From an uncultured Gammaproteobacteria bacterium (GTDB taxonomy: Bacteria > Pseudomonadota > Gammaproteobacteria > CAIUAS01), in the NCBI GenBank assembly GCA_903897205.1, contig CAIUAS010000135.1, positions 1-15,474 of the forward strand: DNA of 15,474 bases, in the 5' to 3' direction. The notes under the pieces are model-generated. The model had not been told where the DNA came from and searched no databases. It saw only the letters and a program-made list of their open reading frames with translations. Shown here piece by piece: positions 7,243 through 13,177 of the stretch. Position 1 is the first letter of the stretch; each line of letters begins with the position of its first letter. Both the position numbers and the translations under genes were made by a program.

Positions 7243-8556
7243 TTATTGTTGTTGTTTCACTGCTTCTGCCGCTTGTTTCATTTCTTCTTGATTGGCTTGT
7301 TGTTGAGCTTGTGTGGCCGTTTGACTCAGTTCCGACTGTGTCTGTTCAGGGTTTTGCAATATTTTATCTACCGCATCACGTTGCTGCTCAAGCAATAAAC
7401 GGCTTCCGCCAGTTTGTTGAATTTGCATGGCGGACATGGTAGCGAGTATGCGTTCTAAGTCTAGGTGCAACTGAAATAACATAGGCGGAATTTCCGCTAA
7501 TAAAAATAGAGTTTCGCGCAATAAAGTCGAAGGTAAGGCATTTTGCATGGCGGTATACCACCCGCTATCACTCACGCGACGAGTCGCTAAATATTTTTCA
7601 ATCTCTAAGGGGCTTACGGCACCCGTTGGAGCAGGCGGCAGCAAGGGATTGGAGGGGGGGATTACTAAGGCTGAAGCCTTATCTGCTAAACGAGCGTCTT
7701 TAATAGGCATGCGTTCGTTGTAAAGATAATAGAAATTACTAATGCCTACCGATAATTGCGCCGTATAATTGCGCAGCGCTGTCAAATAATCTCTGACAGT
7801 TGGTTTTTCCTGCAATTGATAAAGATAAGCATTGCGATTGCTTTGATCGGACGGCAATTTCATCGAAGTAAAATCAGCTGTACGCATGGGATTCGCCAAA
7901 CCTGTTGCATATTGGATAAAAGTATTGGCAACCAAAGGTTGATTGACTTGACCGGTTTCATTGTCACCTTCGCCTACTTTAACCTCGCGATAAATAGTGG
8001 GAGCAATTAAGCTATCAAAACTCAGGGCATTAATGGCGCTTTGGGATTGGGCTTCAGTAGGTTTTTGTAGTGAACTGATGGCCGATGAGAGAAATGGAAT
8101 ATTAATCGGCAACTTATTTTGATTCATTGTAGGCGAAAGTACGATGCCATCAGCGAATATTTCAGGCGTGCTTTTTAAAAGATTATCAGCGACAGTGCCA
8201 GTGTTCGATATTAACGTCAAAATACTTTTTGAAACATCACTATCATAGGAAAGAGCAGCGGATGAAGTTGGAATTAAAATAGACTGCAAAACAGAACCCG
8301 CCAGCATTGAATTAGCTTGTTTATAAGCCGGTTTAAATAATAAAGTTCGAAAATTAAAACCATAACCACTGGCTAAACAGTCTATATTTTTAGTAGGAAT
8401 CAAACAATTACTAACTTTGTAATATTGGGTGGCGTCATCTACATAAGAAACATTTGTGCTAGGAGTAGTTTCAGCATGTGCAGTCGATATGCTAAGCGCA
8501 TATATGCCCATTGAAATGCTATAAAATAGGCTGGAGAGTAATTTGCGTGTTTTCAT
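7243..8556 (-). CDS. icmX: IcmX, periplasmic/secreted Dot/Icm protein
   Basis: Dot/Icm component exported across the inner membrane; in Legionella it is needed for pore formation and is linked to the DotA part of the channel. With the start chosen here it is 437 residues (Legionella about 466). Seen: a signal peptide (basic KTRK, hydrophobic core, STAHA cleavage after about residue 28); a mid-protein DYLTALRNYTAQLSVGISNFYYLYNER; the typical C-terminal segment RRVSDSGWYTAMQNALPSTLLRETLFLLAEI followed by LERILATMSAMQ; and a glutamine-rich, probably coiled tail. The longest frame begins at GTG 8565, but that codon lies inside the ribosome binding site AGGTGA; the ATG at 8556 sits five bases after it and is the better start. 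Two Cys (NCLIP, DCLAS) near the mature N-terminus may form a disulfide. Last gene of the icmW operon. Confidence 0.88.
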   Translation of the reverse strand: MKTRKLLSSLFYSISMGIYALSISTAHAETTPSTNVSYVDDATQYYKVSNCLIPTKNIDCLASGYGFNFRTLLFKPAYKQANSMLAGSVLQSILIPTSSAALSYDSDVSKSILTLISNTGTVADNLLKSTPEIFADGIVLSPTMNQNKLPINIPFLSSAISSLQKPTEAQSQSAINALSFDSLIAPTIYREVKVGEGDNETGQVNQPLVANTFIQYATGLANPMRTADFTSMKLPSDQSNRNAYLYQLQEKPTVRDYLTALRNYTAQLSVGISNFYYLYNERMPIKDARLADKASALVIPPSNPLLPPAPTGAVSPLEIEKYLATRRVSDSGWYTAMQNALPSTLLRETLFLLAEIPPMLFQLHLDLERILATMSAMQIQQTGGSRLLLEQQRDAVDKILQNPEQTQSELSQTATQAQQQANQEEMKQAAEAVKQQQ

Positions 8557-8594
8557 GAAGTTCACCTACTTAAAAATAAAGGGTTGTTAGTTTT

Positions 8595-9011
8595 CTAATA
8601 ATGAATGACTGAATTACCTTGACTAGGGGACGAATTGCCGCTTGGCGGTGCGAAAATATTCGGTGGCCCCGCATTGGTTGTTGAGTCGGTGTTAGTGGTT
8701 TGTGGTGATGCTGGTGGTGTTTTTGGCTCAGCAGGTTGTTGTATTGGCGCGACAGGTGATACGGGTGATAAGGGACTCAACCCAGCGGCATCCGGCGTGT
8801 TGGGCGCAATAGGTTTGGTAAAGGGCGTCGAAGGCGTTAGCGCTGCTTGGCCATCATTCAGAACATTACTGGGCGGAGGTGTTTTGTTCGCTTCATCAAT
8901 AATATGTTGATATTCAGCGAGTGGATCATCTGCTGCAAATATAGCTAACGGAAAAACGGCAATAGATAAAAATAAAATTATTTTAATTAATTTATTAATT
9001 CTATTACGCAT
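8595..9011 (-). CDS. Unrecognised small secreted proline-rich protein between icmW and icmX
   Basis: I do not recognise this family. From the ATG at 9011 it is 138 residues. It has a clear signal peptide (MRNRINKLIKII, hydrophobic core, AIFA cleavage before ADDPLAEY at about residue 27). There is no lipobox cysteine, so it is not a DotC/DotD-type lipoprotein by that mark. A short helical piece (DPLAEYQHIIDEANK) follows, then a long Pro/Ser/Thr/Asn-rich, probably unfolded tail of about 90 residues. The longer frame starts at GTG 9020, but AAGGTGA six bases before ATG 9011 fits the ATG. It overlaps the icmW stop by eight bases, so it is translationally coupled to icmW, and icmX follows 38 bases later. 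Position and export suggest a periplasmic or cell-envelope part of the Dot/Icm machine; this is inference. Confidence 0.8.
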   Translation of the reverse strand: MRNRINKLIKIILFLSIAVFPLAIFAADDPLAEYQHIIDEANKTPPPSNVLNDGQAALTPSTPFTKPIAPNTPDAAGLSPLSPVSPVAPIQQPAEPKTPPASPQTTNTDSTTNAGPPNIFAPPSGNSSPSQGNSVIHY

Positions 9012-9465
9012 GATCTTCACCTTCTAATGCTTTGAGAATTAAAGCGAAACGGGCAGCTGAAAATACTCGCGAGAGTAACCGTAAGCGCTCAAAAACAATA
9101 TTGCGTCGCAAAAATAAACCAGGAGGATCATCCGGACGTTGACTAATTTCTTCAGCATGCATTAATAATTTTGAAGCAGAGCCGGGATGTACCGTATCAA
9201 TCGCTTGCAATAAACGTAGCGCACGGCCTGTACTGATATTGTTGGCAACCCGAATAAATAATTCCTGTTGACTTAATTCATCTAAATCAATTTTACCAAT
9301 ATCATCTAACTCTGTGCCTAATTGGTTAATAGCATTTTCAAGCGCCGGTTCACCATCGGAAGTCCATTTTTCAACACTTTCCATGAAGGTAACTACCCGA
9401 TAGATCATAGGGTCTTCATATTGTTTCCAAAAACGCGCTACCGCTTGAGGGCTGAGATCTGGCAT
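9004..9465 (-). CDS. icmW: IcmW, Dot/Icm effector adaptor subunit
   Basis: Small acidic cytoplasmic protein that pairs with IcmS and, in Legionella, joins the DotL coupling complex to recruit a subset of effectors. 153 residues (Legionella 151). Highly conserved pieces are visible: MPDLS at the start, DPMIYRVVTFMESVE (about 18-32), QLGTELDDIGKIDLDEL, GRALRLLQAIDTVHPGSASKLLMHAEE (about 79-105) and FLRRNIVFERLRLLSRVF (about 118-135). ATG at 9465 with AAGG a few bases upstream. First gene of the leftward operon icmW, small secreted gene, icmX. Divergent from icmV across a 195-base gap that carries a PmrA-like box. Confident identification. Confidence 0.96.
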   Translation of the reverse strand: MPDLSPQAVARFWKQYEDPMIYRVVTFMESVEKWTSDGEPALENAINQLGTELDDIGKIDLDELSQQELFIRVANNISTGRALRLLQAIDTVHPGSASKLLMHAEEISQRPDDPPGLFLRRNIVFERLRLLSRVFSAARFALILKALEGEDHA

Positions 9466-9528
9466 AAGTTACCTTTTAAAAAGTAGTGGCTTGCTAGGGT
9501 ATTACCAAAAAAAACTGCTATACTTACG

Positions 9529-9549
9529 CTTAAGAATAGCCTAATTTGG
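9529..9549. promoter_or_regulatory. PmrA-like tandem CTTAA box between icmW and icmV
   Basis: CTTAA (9529-9533) and CCTAA (9540-9544) are spaced exactly 11 bases apart, and the second is followed by TTT. The response regulator PmrA of Coxiella and Legionella binds tandem cTTAAtatt-type repeats with this 11-base period upstream of many icm/dot and effector genes. One mismatch occurs in the second half-site. Because the box lies between divergent icmW and icmV it could serve either or both. No pmrAB gene is in the window. Confidence 0.5.
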
Positions 9550-9558
9550 TTCTTTTTG

Positions 9559-9578
9559 TACAATAGAATGAGTATAAT
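9559..9578 (+). promoter_or_regulatory. Candidate -10 elements of the icmV-dotA promoter
   Basis: TACAAT (9559-9564, 14 bases after the second CTTAA half-site) and a perfect TATAAT (9573-9578) lie downstream of the PmrA-like box. Neither has a good -35 at the usual 16-18 bases (TTCTTT at 9550-9555 for the second), which fits an activator-dependent promoter. I cannot choose between them from sequence. Confidence 0.45.
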
Positions 9579-9660
9579 ACGTACAATCATTTAAAGTAAC
9601 TAGTAATAGACACCAAATAAGTAATACGTTCTTAACCCTATTTTATGTAAGAATATACCC

Positions 9661-10110
9661 ATGAAAATACTGTCCGGTATTAAAAAAATTGTTAAACCCT
9701 TTGTCGATATTCCTAGCTGGATGGGCTATAAGCAAATAGCTGAAGGAGGCAGAGGAATCGTAGGGAATATTAGAAGTCTTTTTGTTCCAAAAACAACTGA
9801 AAACACAGAAACCTTCGAAGCAGCCATGGAACGCTTGAAATTAACGGAAGCTGATTTAGCGCAACGGCAAAAGGAATTTAAACGCTTAATTATTATTTTT
9901 AGCTTACTCGCTATCGTATTTTTAGTGTATACCTTTTATTTGCTTTGGGTAGGTGTAGTAACCGGTGGTGTCGCGTGCTTTGGATTAACGATACTGATTT
10001 TGTCTTATTCTTTTCGCTATCATTTCTGGCTCTTTCAAATTAGGCAGCGTAAATTAGGATGTACACTCCGTGAATGGCTGGATTCTGGCTTTATGGGTGG
10101 TAAAAAATGA
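9661..10110 (+). CDS. icmV: IcmV, inner-membrane Dot/Icm protein
   Basis: Small inner-membrane component of the Dot/Icm system, essential for effector translocation in Legionella; about the same length as its homologues (149 residues here). Seen: a basic N-terminal stretch with IKKIVKPFVDIPSWMGY, which fits the family's R/K-hydrophobic-DI.SW start; LFVPK at about 40-44; a charged helix at about 55-75; two adjacent membrane segments at about 76-96 and 98-120; and a basic cytoplasmic tail. ATG at 9661 lacks a strong ribosome binding site (only TAAG upstream). A minimal ATGTAA start-stop lies 11 bases before it. The stop overlaps the dotA start (ATGA, 10107-10110), so the two are translationally coupled, as in Legionella and Coxiella. 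Confidence 0.88.
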   Translation: MKILSGIKKIVKPFVDIPSWMGYKQIAEGGRGIVGNIRSLFVPKTTENTETFEAAMERLKLTEADLAQRQKEFKRLIIIFSLLAIVFLVYTFYLLWVGVVTGGVACFGLTILILSYSFRYHFWLFQIRQRKLGCTLREWLDSGFMGGKK

Positions 10111-12473
10111 AACGCATACTTTTAGTTTTACTCGTTATTTTATTGCCAGGATTGGCGCACGCTGATTTAGCTAATGAACTCAATTCTGGCGGATTAAATG
10201 ACTTATCCTTCAAATATTTGCAGGATATTTTTGGTGTCGTCGACGGAGTTTTACACGGCTCGGGCACTCAAATTATGGGCGCCATGTTTAGAGAATTTAA
10301 TAACGCCACCTTACTCTTACTATCGATTGTAGGCGCTTATGTGTTTTTAGTGTCTACTATTAACACGGCGCATGAAGGCGAAGTGATGGGCAGGAAATGG
10401 AGTTCAATCTGGATTCCATTGCGCGTGGTAGCTAGTACAGCCTTAGTGGTTCCAAAAGCAACCGGTTATTCAGCTATTCAAATTTTTGTGATGGGAGTAG
10501 TTGTTTCTGGAGTGGCGGCAGCTGATAAGGTCATGGGAGCCGCCTTAGAATATATCGCCAAAGGAGGCGTATTGATTCAATCTTCGCCTCCGCCCAGTAC
10601 GGACATGGTGAAAGTAGCGGGTGGAGTTCTTAAATCCCTGACCTGCATGGACGGTGCTTATAATGCAGTGCTTGGACTTGCTAATAAGGATAAAGCGCAA
10701 CCGCCGATTAAGTTCATGCCTAATTCCACGCCTTATCAAAACGGCAATACTTCCTATATTGATTTTCCTTCGGCAGATGCGCGCTATGGCGGTACCCAGT
10801 TCCAAGGGTTATGCGGTTCTGTCACCTGGAACGATTATTCGCCCACTAGTCAGAATGGCGGCACCGATAGCAGTGCCGGTGATATGCGATCCATCGCGAT
10901 CCAGCAAGTTATTTTGGATTTACAACCATTGGCGCAAACCTTTGCCGATTCCTTAGTGCCATCACCAAACAGTGCGGGTGTGGCGCCTACACCGGTGCCT
11001 AGTATTGTCTCAGCGAATAATATTTCGCTCATCCTCGCGGCGGCCGATTATAAAGGGATTATGTTGCCGTATTTCACGCAACGTTATGACGCTTTTCAAG
11101 TGGCATCCCTCGGTATTATTGCAGAGACAGCTAAGAAGGGCTGGATTATGCTGGGCTCCTTATATTTTAACCTGGCGCAGTTAAATAATAATGTCAATGG
11201 CGATGATAAAAACTTGCCAACCTCTAGGTTTCAGCAAGGAAGTCAATATCCTCCCGCCGGGTTGAACATACAAGATGCCTGGAGCTTAATACAAGGCAGT
11301 AGAGACACCTTATTTTGCCAGGTGAATGGCAGTAATGGTTGTACTGGCAGTGTGTTAACGAACCACGGCACTGACAATCTTTTGGGTGGTAATCCGGTTG
11401 ACGATTACATCTCTAGTTCGGCAACCGCAGATAAAATAGATGCGGGCGGGCTTTATAAAGCAGGTAATCCACAATTCGGCGGTACCACTGGCGGCGGAGC
11501 TGGGGGACAATTTATTGCGCTGATTTTAGGGCCTTTGTATGGCCCGATTTATGCCATCATTTATAACTTGCAAGCTTTGTTTGCTGGGGAAGATGAAAAT
11601 ACCGATCCAATTATTGCGGTATCGGGTATTGGCAGCGCGTTGGTTAACCTGGTGACTGGTTTATGGTTTACCGTTGCTGGCTTAATATTCGGGGCTGCGC
11701 TAGGCATATCTGCGCTTTCCTGTGTCAATCCAGGTGGCTTCGGTATGCTTTCATTTTTAATTTGGTTTGTTCCCACTTTTTCAGCCTTGATGATAGGCAT
11801 GTTTGTCGTTGGTGCAACCATGGCATTTTATGTGCCTCTGGTTCCCTTTATCTTATTCACCTTCGCGGCGCTGGGGTGGTTTGCCTCTGTGATAGAATCC
11901 ATTATTGCCGCGCCATTAGTAGCACTCGGGCTTGCACATCCGGAAGGCCATGAAATACTAGGCAAAGCCGAGCATGCAGTAATGCTGTTAGCTAACGTGT
12001 TTCTACGGCCGACTTTGATGGTGTTTGGTTTCTTTGGAGGCGCTGTTTTATCCCATATCGGTTTGTGGCTCCTTAATAAAGGATTTGGCACTGTTTGGGG
12101 GTGGGCTGTTGTCAGTAACGTTGGCAATTTAGGCATTGCTGGAGTTTTATGGTCCTTAATTGCTGCGCTGATTATCTATATGTCCTTGGTGCTCGCTATC
12201 ATTAACCAAACCTTCGGCTTAATCCATCAATTACCAGATGAACTATTACGCTGGTTAGGTGGTGGCATGAAAGCGCTTGGCGCTGATGCGGGTGGCGCTC
12301 TTAGCACCGTTAAAGGCGACTTTACCAGTGCGCATTCAACGGCGGGTGAGAGTATGAATAAGATGACAGGCAGTTATCTCAAAGAGCAAGGAAAAGAGGC
12401 GGGCGTCAAAGGCTCTTATAAATTGGGCGGTGGAAAATCTAATACTAAAGATGGTGGCAACACGTCTGTCTAA
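10107..12473 (+). CDS. dotA: DotA, polytopic inner-membrane Dot/Icm channel protein
   Basis: Large inner-membrane component of the type IVB channel. Seen: a signal peptide (KR, LLVLLVILL, cleavage after LAHA at residue 19); membrane segments near 68-88 and 105-145; a long periplasmic domain at about 150-460 with several cysteines (LTCMD, GLCGS, LFCQV, GCTGS) and a Gly-rich end GGTTGGGAGGQF; then at least five hydrophobic segments at about 468-490, 503-538, 545-605, 622-655 and 665-700; and a hydrophilic C-terminal tail of about 70 residues, Gly/Ser/Lys-rich. It is 788 residues, well short of L. pneumophila DotA (about 1048), near the smaller Coxiella-type size. GGTGG precedes the ATG, which overlaps the icmV stop. 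The frame beyond the TAA stays open for 12 more codons of similar composition (see findings). Confidence 0.92.
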   Translation: MKRILLVLLVILLPGLAHADLANELNSGGLNDLSFKYLQDIFGVVDGVLHGSGTQIMGAMFREFNNATLLLLSIVGAYVFLVSTINTAHEGEVMGRKWSSIWIPLRVVASTALVVPKATGYSAIQIFVMGVVVSGVAAADKVMGAALEYIAKGGVLIQSSPPPSTDMVKVAGGVLKSLTCMDGAYNAVLGLANKDKAQPPIKFMPNSTPYQNGNTSYIDFPSADARYGGTQFQGLCGSVTWNDYSPTSQNGGTDSSAGDMRSIAIQQVILDLQPLAQTFADSLVPSPNSAGVAPTPVPSIVSANNISLILAAADYKGIMLPYFTQRYDAFQVASLGIIAETAKKGWIMLGSLYFNLAQLNNNVNGDDKNLPTSRFQQGSQYPPAGLNIQDAWSLIQGSRDTLFCQVNGSNGCTGSVLTNHGTDNLLGGNPVDDYISSSATADKIDAGGLYKAGNPQFGGTTGGGAGGQFIALILGPLYGPIYAIIYNLQALFAGEDENTDPIIAVSGIGSALVNLVTGLWFTVAGLIFGAALGISALSCVNPGGFGMLSFLIWFVPTFSALMIGMFVVGATMAFYVPLVPFILFTFAALGWFASVIESIIAAPLVALGLAHPEGHEILGKAEHAVMLLANVFLRPTLMVFGFFGGAVLSHIGLWLLNKGFGTVWGWAVVSNVGNLGIAGVLWSLIAALIIYMSLVLAIINQTFGLIHQLPDELLRWLGGGMKALGADAGGALSTVKGDFTSAHSTAGESMNKMTGSYLKEQGKEAGVKGSYKLGGGKSNTKDGGNTSV

Positions 12474-12526
12474 AGTATTAACGTAGGCGGTAAAGTTAAT
12501 AACAATGTTTAAGGGTGCAGTTTAAT

Positions 12527-13087
12527 ATGGCAGAACTTCTAACAAACGAAAATAACCTGGCTGATAACGAACTGCTTCAGCAGGCGCTTGCTGAGTTAGA
12601 AGCGGCCATTAAACCGCTAGAGGAAAATCCCTCTTTAAATGATATTGATATTGCCCAATTTTATTATTATTTACATCTGCTTTGGGCTGAGTTTCATATT
12701 TATATCACCGATCCTTTTGCCGGTGGTGAAGGTGGTGGTGGCGTTGGCACTGCCAAAATAATCCCATTAGGGAATGGTCGTAAAATATATGACTATGGGT
12801 TTGCCTTGAGCACCTCGACCGGTGAAGATTATGGAAGTTATTGCCAAGCAAAGCTATACGAAACCATTCAAGAAATGGTTGTCATTTTAGCGCAGCGAGG
12901 CGTTAAGCGAGTCAGCATTATCGGAAATAGCCTTGCTATGAGAGTGGCCTGGATCGAATGTGTGGCTCATCAAATTGAAATAGGGAATTATGAGCCTTCC
13001 TACCTAGATATTTCCACTAGAAACCGGATTATCGCTTTGAAAGAAAAAGCCAAAAAACTCCGGCCAGGTCAAGAATTGCGGCTTTAG
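12527..13087 (+). CDS. Unrecognised protein encoded directly after dotA (possible LvgA-like chaperone)
   Basis: I do not recognise the family with confidence. From the ATG at 12527, 186 residues, soluble, no signal peptide or membrane segment. Seen: an acidic helical N-terminus (about 1-40), FYYYLHLLWAEFHIYITDPF (about 45-65), a Gly-rich hinge GGEGGGGVGTAKIIPLGNGR, then IYDYGFALSTSTGEDYGSY, a helix ETIQEMVVILAQRGVKRVSIIGN and AMRVAWIECVAHQIEIGNYEPS, ending in a basic KEKAKKLRPGQ. The longer frame starts at GTG 12515, but that lies in the ribosome binding site AAGGG; ATG 12527 is preferred. It is 53 bases after dotA and on the same strand, so probably part of the icmV-dotA operon. LvgA, a small Legionella partner of IcmS, is one possible match by size and context only. 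Confidence 0.75.
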   Translation: MAELLTNENNLADNELLQQALAELEAAIKPLEENPSLNDIDIAQFYYYLHLLWAEFHIYITDPFAGGEGGGGVGTAKIIPLGNGRKIYDYGFALSTSTGEDYGSYCQAKLYETIQEMVVILAQRGVKRVSIIGNSLAMRVAWIECVAHQIEIGNYEPSYLDISTRNRIIALKEKAKKLRPGQELRL

Positions 13088-13110
13088 TAACGAGTTGCAC
13101 TCACTCAATT

Positions 13111-13145
13111 CTGCCTCCGCAACGTTGAAGACGTTGTGGAGGCAG
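13111..13145. repeat. Strong hairpin between convergent genes
   Basis: CTGCCTCCGCAACGT (13111-13125) pairs with 13131-13145 through 15 positions, with one G-T wobble and a five-base loop TGAAG. It fills the gap between the post-dotA gene and the convergent large gene. There is no T-run on either side, so it is not a standard intrinsic terminator; it may act as a bidirectional RNA-stabilising or Rho-related end, or be an intergenic palindromic repeat. Confidence 0.65.
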
Positions 13146-13177
13146 GAGGGCTCATTGATGGTGCTAATTTAATGATG

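Noticed and set aside
8557..8565. GTG start of icmX at 8565 (three residues longer)
   Set aside because: The GTG is part of the AGGTGA ribosome binding site that serves the ATG at 8556.
9012..9020. GTG start of the small secreted gene at 9020
   Set aside because: The GTG lies inside AAGGTGA, which is ideally spaced for the ATG at 9011.
12476..12501. Inverted repeat TATTAAC / GTTAATA between dotA and the next gene as a terminator
   Set aside because: AT-rich seven-pair stem with a 12-base loop and no T-run; it would not stop transcription, and the spacing suggests a continuing operon.
12515..12526. GTG start of the post-dotA gene at 12515
   Set aside because: It overlaps the AAGGG ribosome binding site; ATG at 12527 is more likely.
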